From Caulochytrium protostelioides (Eukaryota; Chytridiomycota; Caulochytriomycetes; Caulochytriales; Caulochytriaceae): a DNA stretch of 64,000 nucleotides. The translations under genes and the position numbers were made by a program. The notes under the pieces are model-generated. The model did not search any database. It saw only the letters and a program-made list of their open reading frames with translations, and was not told the origin of the DNA. Below, in pieces: positions 29,753-40,305 of this stretch (position 1 is the first letter of the stretch; the number at the start of each line of letters is the position of its first letter). The stretch is taken from assembly GCA_003615045.1 (NCBI GenBank), contig ML014157.1, positions 60,003 to 124,002 of the forward strand, written 5' to 3'.

Positions 29753-31731
29753 ATGAGCCATCTCCCGCTGCCGACAGGCCCCCTCCCGGTAGCCCTTGGT
29801 GCGCCGTCGCCCTTCCAGACCGAGTACTCGGTAAGCGCCTCCGTCTCGCTCATTCAAAATCACCGACAACGGTATCGATGATCGCCGATTAAACGTTCGT
29901 GCTCACCACGGCGAGACGGTGTTCCTGCTGATGCGGTATGCACAACGGTCGTGATTGGATGCTGTAGCGCCAGTACCAGTGGCGACTGCCGTATGTGCCC
30001 TATGCGCCCGGCCAGGTCTCCAGCGATGTGATTCATGGCCGCACACCTATCGGCGCGCCCGTCGGCGCGCCCGTGCCGGTCCCCGTCACGGCCAGCCATG
30101 CCGCTTCCCCCTCCCTCTCGGCCCCGGCCCCGACCTCGGTTCCTGCGCTCGCCACCGATGCCGCGCGCATGAGTCATTTCTCGACGACAGCGCCGACGGC
30201 GACGGTCGCGCCGTCGGCTCCCATGATGTCCACCACCGCCGCAGCACTCGCCCCAGCGGCCGCAGCCGCCGCGGCCGCCGCGCCGGCGCCCGTGGTCACC
30301 ACGACCGCCGCGCCGGCGCCGTCGCCGCCGTCGCCGCCCGCGCCAGCACGTGTTGGAATCGTGCCGTACGGCGCCGGGACCCTCAACGACGCGAATCCCG
30401 CCGTCCACGCGCGGACGTTCAATACGCTGGCGCCGCCATCCGAGCAGCACACGTACGTCGCCGACCGCGCGGTGCGCATGAAGCAGTATGAAGCCGAGCG
30501 GCTCGCCAAGAAATCGCAGATCGCGGCGTTGCTCGAAGTGCCTGAGGCGACGAGCCTGCTGCGGCGCTACCTGACGGCGCGGCAGGCTGCGGAGCGCTCG
30601 ATGCACCGCTTCCAGAGCGAGTACAGCAAAGAGTTCCGGAACTGGACAGGCCGGCCGCTCTCGACGCCGGCACGGCCGCCGGGCACCGTGCCCTGGCTGG
30701 CGACGGTCCCGCCGGCAGGCGCTGTCGCGCCGTCTCCGAACCCCTGGAACACGCCTCCGCCCAATCCGCTCGTGCCGTCCGACGCGCCCGCAATCGCGAC
30801 AGCGCCGCCGCCCGCCCCCTCCGTCGTCTCGGGCACGTTGGCCCGCGAACCACTCGCCCCGGCCGCCGCCACCGGCAGCCATGCGAGCGGTACCGTGCCG
30901 GCGCCCGTGCAGCCGGCCCAGATCGTCGTGTCCTCGTCGCCCGAGGCGGCTCCCGCAGCGCCGGCCACGACGATCGCCCGCCGCTCCTCCGATCCCTCGG
31001 ACGCGCCCACGGCCGTGCCGGCGCCGGCGCCGGCGCCCGTGCCGCCATCGGCCGCCGTCACCTGCAGCCTCGCGGCGGGCGGCTACCCGACGCCCCCGGA
31101 GACCGTCGGGGAGACCTACTCGCTCGCGCAGCTCGCGGCGATCCCGCCCGCGGGCATCACCGACGCGGTGCAGAACCACCACTTCGAGAAGCGCCATGTG
31201 CCGACGCCGCCGTTCGCCGTCGCCGCCGCGGCCACGGCGGCTTCGTCCGCGGCCGCCGAACGCGCGGCATGGGCCGAGGCGGCGCGGCTGGACGCCGCTC
31301 GGGGGTCCGCGTCCTCCCGACGCTGGGCCGACCCGCGACCCGCGCGCACGCTGATGCAGGATCCCGCCGCGATCGACGCGATGCGGCCCGCGGGCGTGCG
31401 GACGATACGGGAAAGCGGCGAGCAGGTCGGCGCGCTGATGACGTCCTGGGGCCACGGCGTCGATACCGACGACGCCGACGACCGCGACGGGCCGCTCACG
31501 GTCCCGCCGCAGCGGTACAGGCGGGCGCCGCTTGAGCCGTCGCGGACTGACGGCGCCGGCGCCGCGTCGACGTATGGCCGGCCGGATCAGACGGGCTCGA
31601 GTCTCGCGGGCGCCGGTGAGAGTCTCGTGCGCTTCCAGATGGATCCGTCGCATACGTATCAGCTAGCCCAGGATCTGCTGCAGCGCGCACGGAGCCGCGC
31701 GGCCACCACGACGCTGGAAGTGCGGCGATAG
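29753..31731 (+). CDS. Ala/Pro-rich protein with two MDM1-type SEYxxxF/YxW motifs, two exons
   Basis: The spliced product is about 613 residues. Exon 1 (29753-29830) encodes 26 residues ending FQTEYS. Exon 2 (29968-31731) continues RQYQWRLPYVPYAPGQ in the same phase, creating TEYSRQYQW across the junction. A second copy, SEYSKEFRNW, lies near residues 243-252 in a charged helical segment (about 185-255). These resemble the short SEYxxxFxW repeats of MDM1, a centriole/basal-body microtubule-binding protein, and similar motifs in other ciliary microtubule proteins. The remainder is low-complexity Ala/Pro/Thr with another ordered patch near the C-terminus (SHTYQLAQDLLQRARS). The role suggested, basal-body or axonemal microtubule association, is inference from short motifs; overall homology is weak. 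The neighbouring minus-strand gene is also ciliary by homology. Confidence 0.65.
29831..29967 (+). other. intron in the MDM1-motif gene (137 nt)
   Basis: The donor is GTAAGC and the acceptor GCTGTAG, phase 0. Splicing rebuilds a TEYSRQYQW motif that otherwise would be split, which supports the junction. Confidence 0.75.
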
Positions 31732-32032
31732 CCTGAATTATGACAGGGGGCCTGATGGGCCATCCCGATGGGCGGAGCACCCGCGAATGCGTTGTGGATC
31801 TGGCGCTATGCCGTCGGATGCAAAACGTTAGAGTGTATTGGCATTCAAGACATTGGTTCTGTTGGAAAAGCAGGGAGAATGCGAGAGAAGAGGAATATCG
31901 GGGACCAGCGGTCCCATCGCATCACGATGCGGAGATCATGCCACGGGCCGCATAGTAGCCATATCAGAAGTCTCGGTGAGTATCCGACAGGGTGACAATT
32001 AACGCGGTGAGCCTTACAGACGCGGATTCGAC
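31732..32032. other. convergent spacer between the MDM1-motif and EFCAB10-like genes
   Basis: About 300 bases of mixed composition lie between two convergent stop codons. No gene or repeat is seen. Confidence 0.5.
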
Positions 32033-32416
32033 TTACGCGATCTGAACAAAAATGCGCGTATCAATGGCGCCGTTGTTGTGGGCGAGGGCCTTGTCGGCTT
32101 GATCGGGCGTGATGCCGAGGGCGAGCAGGGCCTGGCGGACCTGGCTCGGCTGCAGCGTCCCCTTGCCCGTGACATCGAACAGATGGAACAGCGCCGCCAC
32201 GTGGTCCGCGTGGAACAGGCTCACGGACTGCCCACGCTTCTTGGCGTTGCGGATCTCGGTCAGTTTCGTGACCAAAAACGCTTTCGGGTCCGGGGGCCGC
32301 TCGATCAGCAGCAGCGTGGTCAAGTGGTTCAGCACCGGAATCACCCGGTGCTTGTCCAGGTATGCTTCGGCCTCGGCCACTTGCGCCGCAATGTCGTCGC
32401 CACGTGAGGCGCTCAT
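32033..32416 (-). CDS. EFCAB10-like protein with RIIa/DPY30-type dimerisation domain and degenerate EF-hands
   Basis: This 127-residue protein matches the layout of EFCAB10. The N-terminal helix pair EAYLDKHRVIPVLNHLTTLL, then RPPDPKAFLVTKL (residues about 16-52), is an RIIa/DPY30 dimerisation fold as used by radial-spoke and A-kinase-anchor partners. The C-terminal half carries an EF-hand-like pair around LFHLFDVTGKGTLQPSQVRQ. Its loop (DVTGKGTLQPSQ) lacks the usual acidic residue at position 12, so Ca2+ binding is doubtful. EFCAB10 is mainly found in ciliated organisms, which fits the dynein and MDM1-motif genes nearby. The ATG at 32416 (MSASRG) gives the family length (about 127-150). The role in a cilium is inferred. 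Confidence 0.75.
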   Translation of the reverse strand: MSASRGDDIAAQVAEAEAYLDKHRVIPVLNHLTTLLLIERPPDPKAFLVTKLTEIRNAKKRGQSVSLFHADHVAALFHLFDVTGKGTLQPSQVRQALLALGITPDQADKALAHNNGAIDTRIFVQIA

Positions 32417-33026
32417 GTCGGCAAGTCTTTCGCTTGATGGATCGACGGATTGATAAGGAATATTCAGGGATGGGGGCCAAGCTTGCTCGTTCAGCTCGCG
32501 ATCACGGCGGAAGGACGCCGTTATTCGGTCAGATCGACATCAATGGACTCGTCATCGACATTGCTTATGGTTTTACGGCGATGGAGATGTCTTGCTCTTC
32601 ATCGCTGAATGTTCTTTCTTGATTCACCCCCATGGAACGGCTTTGGCGGAACGTCGGGACGGTGGGATCGGCGGCGGTCGGGGGCGAGATCGGAGGCAAG
32701 ATGGCCCACCCCCGGCGGACCTGGGGCGCACAAGCAGCGTGGCTGAAGCCCCGCGGGGCCGCGGCCCATCCCGACCTCGTCGCTCCGTGATCGCCTCAGT
32801 CCTGTCCAGCGGCCCATCCTTTCATTGCCCACGTTCCATACGACCATCACGACCACGTGGTCCCTGGACGAACGTCATCATATGATCCATGCCGGCCCCC
32901 TATTAAACTTTCGTGTCCATGAGCGTCATTGCGGTGTGCCTCGGAGATGGATGAAGGATCCTCGACGTAGACCTCTTGAGCGCGAGGTCCCGCGCGACTC
33001 GGTCCCAGCATCCATCCAGAGGAGGA
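32417..33026. other. intergenic spacer
   Basis: About 610 bases lie between two minus-strand genes. It should contain the EFCAB10-like promoter and the 3' end of the next gene. No open frame in it resembles a known protein. Confidence 0.5.
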
Positions 33027-33491
33027 TCAAACCCGGTGCGCTGCAGGGCTCCGGAGCGGCGCTTCCGCAGCGGCAGGCGATGTGCCGGGCCAGATTCGCT
33101 GCTTGAGGAACCCGCCCAGCGTTCCCATGACGCTTCCGCCGTGCGGCGCCGCGGCGCTTCCGCCGGCCTCCTGCGGCGGCGTCACCATCGCAGGGCCCAG
33201 CGGCGCCGCAGCGGCCGCCGTGCGCGCGGCCACCCCGAGCGACGACGGCAGCCTCCCGTCCGAAGCGCCGCGGGGCTTCGCGCGAGGGAACGCGCTCGCG
33301 CGAGGCGTCCGCGCGTCGTCGTCGTCGTCCGAGACAGGCGTCACCGGCTGCCCATACAGCGACGGCGACCGCGCCGCCGCGAGCGCCGCCGCCGTCGGCC
33401 GCGGCGACGCCGGCTTGACGGGGGCGGCCGTGGCGGCCGCGGCGGCGCGCTGCGCGGTCCAGGCCGACACGGACGCCGGCGTGGGCGTCGT

Positions 33492-33522
<31 letters not shown>

Positions 33523-34366
33523 GCCTCGTCAGGGGTGGCAGCCGTGGCGGCGTCCGCGTCGATGATCCATGGCGCGTCGTCCATGGCGGGCTGGCCGCCG
33601 TCATCGTCGGCGGCAAGGCGGTGATAGAGCGCCATGATGCCTGAGGCGACGGTCAGCAGCCCGCTGGGCGCGAAGCGGGAAGTGCGGTCGTCGGTGCCGA
33701 TCGCGGCGGCGGCGTCGGCGACGAGCAGGGCGCGCTGCCCATCGTTGATCAGGGTCTGGAGCAGAGCCGCGACGCGGTGGAACTGCCGGTCGGTGGCGCG
33801 GGCGCCGCGCTCCTCCACAGCCAGGTACGCGCGGAACGCGCGCTCCTGCCGCGACAGCAGCAGGTCGTGGTGCCGCCGCTGCGCGAAGCATCGCACGGAC
33901 GCCGACGGCGACGCCGTAGCCGACGACTGCGCCATGCGGATTGCCGTGAGCGTCACGGACGCCTCGGACGATGCCGACCGCGCCCCGCTGCTCCGGCGGG
34001 AGGGCCACGCCGGCAGCACCACCACGTCGATCCGTGGTGGCGCCGGCTTGCCCGCTCGCTCTCGCGACGGCGCCTCTGGCCGCGGCGCGGTGGGAATCGC
34101 GGTCTCCGCGACCGTCGCGCCGGCGCCGGTGGCGGTTGCTCCTAGAGCGGCGGCAGCATCGGCGGCTCCATGCACGCGGGCGTCTTCGCCACCGGCTCCG
34201 ACGCCGGCGCCAGGGCTGGTGCGAAGCGCGCCATCGACACAATGGGCCGCGGCGTCGGCGTTGCGGGACGCATCCCCATCGAGGGGATTGCTGCGCGCTG
34301 GCTCAGGCGCGCCTGCTGCCATGCCGGTGTCGGCACAGGCGGCATCGCGGTCGGACCCGGTTGCGA

Positions 34367-34398
<32 letters not shown>

Positions 34399-34691
34399 GC
34401 GGCCGCATGGAGGCGCGGCGGGCCGTCTGGGTGGGCATCGTGGCCCAGGGCACGACGCGGGACGGCAGGGAAGAATGCATTGGGCGGTATCTCCGCGTCT
34501 CGTGGTGCGACCCCGAAGCCGCGAGCAGCAGCCGCGTCACGGGCAGGAGGGTCGACATGGCGAGGCGAGGCGGAGGAGTCGGGGGTCTCTGAGGCCGGCG
34601 CGGCGGGTGGCGCAGCAAGGATCGGCGTCGGGCCGAGCGGGGGAGGCGCGACGGAAGGGGCGGCAGCGGCACACGGTCGCTGCGGGGACAT
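33027..34691 (-). CDS. hypothetical low-complexity protein; frame of the N-terminal half uncertain
   Basis: I do not recognise this gene. The longest frame encodes 554 residues from ATG at 34691. The first 200 are Ala/Pro-rich. A more protein-like helical segment lies at about 270-375 (HHDLLLSRQERAFRAYLAVE and RQFHRVAALLQTLI). A run of ten Asp from a GTC/GAC microsatellite, further disordered sequence, and a C-terminal hydrophobic-basic patch (GTLGGFLKQRIWPG) follow. A second minus-strand frame overlaps the first half (34996-34142, 284 codons, Pro-rich, ending MEPPMLPPL). Either frame could be the real N-terminus, joined to the downstream part by an intron I could not place. Function unknown. 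Confidence 0.45.
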
Positions 34692-35804
34692 GATCTCGCT
34701 TCACACCGGCGAGCCACCAGCGAATCGGCGAGAGTGCGCAGTCGTGGTCGATTGGTAGATATGCTGGGTGACGCGCTCCTGCTGCCTTGCAGAAGAATCG
34801 GCCGTCGAGGATGCTCATGATGCATCAATCCTGCAGTCTCGCGCCGATCATGGGACGGCCGGACCCCACGCCCGTCGCCTATGGCCTCGGATGCTTTATA
34901 ATCAAGGCAGCTCAGGGCTTGATTTTTCTCGGTTGCCCTCATGCGCCATCCATGTTGTTTTTCTCGGCATCCGTGCAGACAGTCATGACATGCCATGCCG
35001 ACGGTCCTAGTTTTGTTTTTCCTTGTGCCCCTTTCTCTCGTACGACCCGCGGACGAGAAAGAAGTCGCACGGCCACCAAGACCACAGGGTCGCGCGACCC
35101 CAGCAGCAACAGCATGGCATCTTCAGCATGCATGCCCACGTCGTAGCGTCTCCATCCTCTGCAGACCACGCCACGAGACGGGATGCCGTCGTGAGCATCT
35201 CAGCGACTGTTGATGGTTGCGAGCTGGTCCGGTGCTCGCGCCTCAGGGCGCAGGTGCCCCACTCGGGTCAATGACGAAAAATGTGGCGTTCAAGAGGGCG
35301 GAGCGGGCGGAGTTCGCCGAATGAATGTCCGCCACCGCGGTCTTGCCGGTCACGCTGGCGAGCGCGGGACCACGAAGGTGCGGGCAGGCCCCTGTGTGAC
35401 GATGCTCGGCCAGGCGAGGCGAGGCCCGACGCGACGAGGCGAGGCGAGACGAGACGACACGCGATGCAATGCGCGATGGGTGCTGCGCCGCTCGCACGTG
35501 CACATCGCCGTGACGGACAGGCCGCTTCCCCTCGTGCTCGAGCCCTGCGTGAAGTCGTCGCGTTATTTTATGGCCAGACGACCGGCATGCTCCAGCTCGG
35601 CATGCGACACCAACCGGTATGGCGGGCAGAGCGCAGCAGTCACGTCCGGCATCGAGCGTATGATCGCTTCGTCGCTTCAGATCCCCGCTTTCGTCGATAC
35701 CCGCTTTCACGCCGCTGCCAGGACCCTGGTGGTGTCGTCTTCGCCCCTTCGCCCCTGCGCCCCCCTTTTTTTGGTGAATACCGGTCGTTCGAGTCCCTAG
35801 CACG
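34692..35804. other. divergent intergenic region upstream of SFM1
   Basis: About 1.1 kb lies between the hypothetical gene (minus) and SFM1 (plus). It holds a TTTATAATC motif near 34893 and a purine-rich GAGGC/GAGAC pentamer-like stretch near 35410-35460. No gene is supported. Confidence 0.5.
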
Positions 35805-36443
35805 ATGGCCACCGCGTTGTCCACGGCCGCGGCGCCGACGGAGCGCCGCCCGTTCCTGTATGCGATTGAGCACATGGAGCCGGAAGTGTCGCCGTGGTCG
35901 CTGGGCGAGTACCACCACATCATCGAGCAGATCGGCGAGAAGCGCCTGATTCTGTCGCATATCGCGCCGGCGGTCGTGCCGGAACCGCTGCGCTCGCAGT
36001 GCTACGAGGTCGCGGACGTCCCGATCTCGGAGCACCCGTCGTTTCCGAAATCGCGCGTGCTGCTGCTCGACCCGAAGGCCACGCAGCCGCTCGAGCCGTC
36101 GGACGGCGCCGACTTCGATGTGCTGCTCTTCGGGGGGATCCTAGGCGACGATCCGCCGCGCGACCGCACGGCGGAGCTGCGCGACCAGGGCTTCGCGACG
36201 CGCCACCTGGGCCCTGTTCAGATGACCACCGACACCGCGATCCTGGTCTCGGACCGCGTGCTGAGCGGCCAGCAGCGGCTGGATGACATCCCCTATGTCG
36301 ACAACCCCGACATCGTGTTCAACGCGCACGAGTCGGTCAACATGCCCTTCCGCTACATCCGCAACCCGGACGGCACGCCGCTCATGTCGAAGACCGTGCA
36401 CCACCTCATCCACAAGAGTCTGGAGGAGGAGTTCGACGTCTAG
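35805..36443 (+). CDS. SFM1: protein arginine methyltransferase SFM1 (SPOUT fold)
   Basis: This 212-residue protein belongs to the Sfm1/DUF431 family. Yeast Sfm1 is a SPOUT-class, SAM-dependent enzyme that monomethylates an arginine of ribosomal protein uS3 (Rps3). Visible family features are the N-terminal YAIEHMEPEVSPWSLGEYHH, the central FDVLLFGGILGDDPPRDRT, then RHLGPVQMTTDTAILVSDRV, which form the knotted SAM-binding region, and the conserved DIPYVDNPDI motif. Length matches the family (about 210-220). The ATG at 35805 is close to the conserved start and no extension is needed. Confidence 0.93.
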   Translation: MATALSTAAAPTERRPFLYAIEHMEPEVSPWSLGEYHHIIEQIGEKRLILSHIAPAVVPEPLRSQCYEVADVPISEHPSFPKSRVLLLDPKATQPLEPSDGADFDVLLFGGILGDDPPRDRTAELRDQGFATRHLGPVQMTTDTAILVSDRVLSGQQRLDDIPYVDNPDIVFNAHESVNMPFRYIRNPDGTPLMSKTVHHLIHKSLEEEFDV

Positions 36444-36984
36444 GAACATCCCCCTATAAATAGAGAAAAACATGTCGTCTTTGTCGCCCATTGTCCCGTT
36501 GAGTCGACGCCGGCCTTGGATGGGGCGGGTGTGGCTTGTGGCTGTCGGAGGGCCGACCCATGCCCGCCGCCGCCCCTTGGCTGGCACCACCCGGCCGCCT
36601 GTTACCCGATCGATGGACCTGCGGCAAGGATCAGGGCGAGCGCGAGCAGCCCGAACGCACGAAGGCACGAAGGCACGGCGGCGCGACGCTGTCAAGAGGC
36701 CTTGCGGGGGATCGCCGGTCCTGGCGCCATCGTCGCGCTCTGATCGCCGTGACCGCGACGACGCCCGCGGTCCTGCGCAACGGCCGCGATCGCGGCGGAC
36801 CCATGGCCGCACGTGACGGGACACGTGACGCTGCCGCAGGGATCGACGGGGCATCCGGTGGCGCCGCTGCCGCCGCCTGCGGTCCTGCCGCTCGCCGTCC
36901 TGCCGCGCTCCGTCCTGCCACCCGTCGTGCCCACGCGCCTCCCACGCGCCGTTGCCGCGCTCGCTTCGCCCGCCTGGTCCCGCC
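36444..36984. other. spacer between SFM1 and the next gene
   Basis: About 540 bases, including CCCTATAAATAGAG directly after the SFM1 stop, which could be a TATA element or part of the 3' UTR. The remainder is GC-rich with no supported gene. Confidence 0.45.
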
Positions 36985-37282
36985 ATGGCGGCGTCGGCGG
37001 GCGCGCCGTCCGTCGCACCCCCTGGCGCCGTCCCGCCCGCGCGCAGCGCGCCGTCCTCGTCGCCCTCGCGGCGGCCACCGTCGCCGCCGCCCGGGCGCCA
37101 CGGACCCGCGCGGCCGCGCGAGAGCGCCGTCGACGCGCCGCCGAACGCCGGCGTCGACGGCCGTCGGCCGTCCTCGAGTCCGTGGCTCAGCGTGGCCGGA
37201 CGGCGGCCGAAGCACGCGCGGCTCGAGAACGGGCCGGGGCTGCGGCCGCTGCCGCTGGAGGGCGCCGCCGCCAGCGCCCCGA

Positions 37283-37313
<31 letters not shown>

Positions 37314-38214
37314 TGCCCGCGCCAGCACGACCGCGGCTCACGAGGCCCCGGGTCGGCGCCGCCTCGCCGAGCGCGGACAGACGCCGCCCCTCCCCGGAGC
37401 CTCGCGGCCCGTGGCGCCTCCGCGGATCGGTCTCCGCGCCGCCGTCGGCCGTCCGCCCGGCGCGGCGCCGGCGCCGGCGCCGGCGCCCAAGCTGGTGCTC
37501 GTCAAGCCGGTGATCCACCGCCGCGCCGGCATCGGCGCGCCGCACGCCGTCCATGCCGCCGCCCTCATGGCCGACGTCCGTGCCGGCAGGACGCTCGCGC
37601 CCGGCGCGGCCGCTGCGACGGCGCCGCCCGCCCCGTCCCCGACGCCGGCCATCGCCTTCCGGTCTGCCCAGGACGCCGCCGCCGTCCCAGAGACGGCGCC
37701 GCCGCAGGACGACGCGGCGGCCGTCGCCGTGTTTGACGACGCCGAGGCCACGCAGCGCCTGCGCCAGGGCAAGGGCGCCGCGTGGCTGCGCGCCCAAGGA
37801 TGGGCCCTGCAGCCAACGCTGACCGCGCCGTCCGCAGCGCCCGGGGCGCCCGCGGCAACGGCGACGGCGACGGCGACGGCGACGGCGTCCGCAACCGCGC
37901 CGCCGCCGCCGCTCCGAGCGTCGGTCGCCGAGGCCGCGCTGCCACAGGAGCCAAGTGGTGCTCCCGCGGCCGCGTTCCCGCGCGCCATCACGGCGTGGCA
38001 GCTGGATGCGATGCAGCGCTACAGTCTCCGGCGCAGCGCCTCGGGGCTCGGGCTGGTTGGCGAAGGGTCGGGGCTGAGCGCGGCAGGGTCAGCGAGCGGC
38101 TCCCGCGTCGACCTCGCCGCGGACGCGGTCGATGCGGTCGACGAGGCGGTCGCTGCCGCCATGGCCTCGACCGAGACTGTCGATCCCTGGGCTCAACGCG
38201 ACAGGTTTTTGTGA
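36985..38214 (+). CDS. hypothetical Ala/Pro/Arg-rich protein
   Basis: I do not recognise this gene. From the first ATG in good context (CGCCATGGCGG at 36985) it encodes 409 residues; the open frame extends upstream only with a TTG. The first half is disordered Pro/Ala/Arg with a PKHARLENGPGLRPLPLEG patch. An Ala run lies near residues 95-115. More structured pieces follow: PKLVLVKPVIHRRAG near 170, FDDAEATQRLRQGKGAAWLRAQGW near 255-280, and ITAWQLDAMQRYSLRRS near 335-350, ending DPWAQRDRFL. Codon third positions are strongly G/C as in neighbouring genes, which supports coding. Function unknown. Confidence 0.5.
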
Positions 38215-38876
38215 CTTGCGTGGATCACGCAAGCATGCCATGGCGACTGAGCTGGGATCGCTCATGGCGATCGCGGCCGGGGGGAGCCATCGATCTTGAC
38301 GATGTCGGGCGTTCGTCGCTGATAACATGATTAAGAGAAAAAGGTCAGAGAAGGATGCGGTATCGTCCGTGATCGTTTTATCTGGGAACACTTTAGTAAT
38401 TTTGTGAACGGATGGCTGAATGTGCGCCTCGGTCGACAAGGATGCCGAGACGCGGCGTCCCCCGCGAAAACGATAGATTCAGCCAACTCGTGCCAAGCCA
38501 TGCCGGACCCGCGCTGGGGCCGACGGGTCGGAGAAAGTGCTTGACGCACTCGTGGTTTCCCCACGCCGAAACGAGGCACCGCCATGTGCCCACCACGCCG
38601 GATTGATCTGACCCTCCTGCCACGATAAGCGCGTCGGGCAATCGCGCGCAGTGCTACCACAACCATCCGTCGGATCCATCCGACGATCTTTAGCCGGCGA
38701 TAGCGCTCGGGCCAGCGACGGCTCCGTCCAGCAACCGGCGATCGCAACTCCGACTTCAGCTCCGACACCGACGCCGACGCCGACGCCGATCGTAACCATC
38801 CGCCCTAACTCGCTGATCCTGCGCTGCATCGTCGCCACCATGCGCTGAAACGCCGTGACTGCCGTCACGTCGACTG
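38215..38876. other. spacer upstream of the fluoride exporter gene
   Basis: About 660 bases. A run of CCGACG/ACCGAC repeats lies at 38760-38790 (encoding nothing recognisable in any frame). No gene is supported. Confidence 0.5.
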
Positions 38877-40268
38877 ATGCGCACGACGCGCACGCCGTCG
38901 GCGCTCGCGCCGCCGGACCCATCCGCCGCGCTCGCCCCCTTGGCGTCGCCATTGCCGGAGGCGGCGCCGATGGCGGGCCCCGACGATGCCCCCGCCACCG
39001 CCACCGTCAGTCTCGTGACCGTGCTCGCTTGCCTTGTACAAGCCAGTCTGCTCGGCACGCTGTGCCGCCTCACGCTGACCGCGCTGTGGACGCCGGCCGC
39101 CGCGGCGGCGCCCGTCGCGGGGAGCCTGCTGCCGAGTCTGGCGCCGCAGGCGGTCGGGTGCTTCGTGTTCGGGCTCGCGGAGCCGTGTCGGTGCGCGTGG
39201 TGGGCGCGCGTTGGAACGGCGCCGCACGGACGGCGGCGGCGGCGGCCGCCGCCGTCGCCGCGGGATCGCCACACCACGCTCGTCGCACTCATGCCGCTCG
39301 TGATCCAGACAGGGTTCTGCGGCAGTCTCACGACGTTCTCGACGTGGATGGCCGACGTGCTCGCCGCTTTCCTCGCCGGCGGCCGCCACGTCCTCGACGG
39401 CCTGCAGGCGCTGCTCGTCGTGTGGGGCGTCTGCTGGACCGTCGTCGGGCTCGGGCCCGACCTCGTCCAGGGATGCCGCCGGCTGGCCCGCGGCCGTCGC
39501 GGCGCGGTGGACGCAGCGACGGCTAACCGGCGGCCGATGCCCACGCTGCGGTGCGTGTGGCGGCGCTGGCCCTCGCGCGACGGATGGCGGTTCGCGGTGC
39601 TCCCCGCGCTCGTGGGGCTCGGCATCGCGTGGCTCTGCGCGACGGCGCCGCCACACGTGTGGGCCGGCGCCGCGACGCGCGATCCGGTGGCGCACCACCA
39701 TCGCGGCTGGGCCGCCGCGGCCGCCGTCAGCGGGCTGGGGACGTGGATGCGGTATGCGCTGGCGGCCGGCTTCAACCCCGCGCCGCGTCCCCCCGCACCG
39801 CCCTCCCTGGCCGTCGGCGCAGGCGCATCGTTGCCGCCTCCGCCGTCGCCCATGCAGCCATCGCCTGCGTGGCGGCGCTGCACGCAGGCCTGGGCGCGGC
39901 GCCGCCTGCGCCGTCGCTGGCCGCTGGGCACACTACTGGCCAACCTGCTAGGCACGCTGCTGTATGCGGTCGGGCTGCTGGCGCGGCTGCCGACGGCGCG
40001 CCGGCCGGCGCTGCCGCTGCCGCGGTGCCTCGCGCTATACGCCTTGCAGAACGGTCTCTGTGGGTGCCTGACCACCGTCTCCTCGCTCGTCGGCGAAACG
40101 GCGGCGCTGAAGTCCCGTCAGGGCCCGGCCCTCGCGTATGCGTACGCCGGCGCCACCGTCGTGCTCGGCCAAGTCATCGTGATTCTCGTGGCCGGCGTGC
40201 CGTGGTGGACGTGGTCGTGGCCGCCCGCCACCGGTGCCCGCGCCTTCTTGCCCCTCACTTGCCAGTAG
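38877..40268 (+). CDS. FEX1: fluoride export protein FEX (fused double CrcB domain)
   Basis: This 463-residue plasma-membrane fluoride channel consists of two CrcB-like halves in one chain, as in fungal and plant FEX. Each half has about four hydrophobic helices. Half 1 (about residues 40-200) carries the signature GFCGSLTTFSTW. Half 2 (about 275-455) carries the matching NGLCGCLTTVSSL and a pore-type Asn in LLANLLGTLLYAV. Inserted between and inside the halves are Arg-rich or Pro-rich loops, making the protein longer than yeast Fex1 (375 residues). The N-terminal 40 residues are Pro/Ala-rich and uncertain; the ATG at 38877 is the first in frame. It protects the cell from cytosolic fluoride. 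Confidence 0.92.
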   Translation: MRTTRTPSALAPPDPSAALAPLASPLPEAAPMAGPDDAPATATVSLVTVLACLVQASLLGTLCRLTLTALWTPAAAAAPVAGSLLPSLAPQAVGCFVFGLAEPCRCAWWARVGTAPHGRRRRRPPPSPRDRHTTLVALMPLVIQTGFCGSLTTFSTWMADVLAAFLAGGRHVLDGLQALLVVWGVCWTVVGLGPDLVQGCRRLARGRRGAVDAATANRRPMPTLRCVWRRWPSRDGWRFAVLPALVGLGIAWLCATAPPHVWAGAATRDPVAHHHRGWAAAAAVSGLGTWMRYALAAGFNPAPRPPAPPSLAVGAGASLPPPPSPMQPSPAWRRCTQAWARRRLRRRWPLGTLLANLLGTLLYAVGLLARLPTARRPALPLPRCLALYALQNGLCGCLTTVSSLVGETAALKSRQGPALAYAYAGATVVLGQVIVILVAGVPWWTWSWPPATGARAFLPLTCQ

Positions 40269-40282
40269 CCTAGATGGGGTGA

Positions 40283-40305
40283 CCCCCCCCCCCCCCCCCC
40301 CCCCC
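40283..40305. repeat. 23-base homopolymeric C tract
   Basis: An uninterrupted run of 23 C lies about 15 bases after the FEX stop codon. It may be a genuine 3' UTR tract (G-rich on the other strand) or a sequencing/assembly artefact. Confidence 0.85.

Noticed and set aside
29050-29853. 267-codon minus-strand frame
   Set aside because: It overlaps exon 1 and the splice donor of the plus-strand MDM1-motif gene and has no recognisable content.
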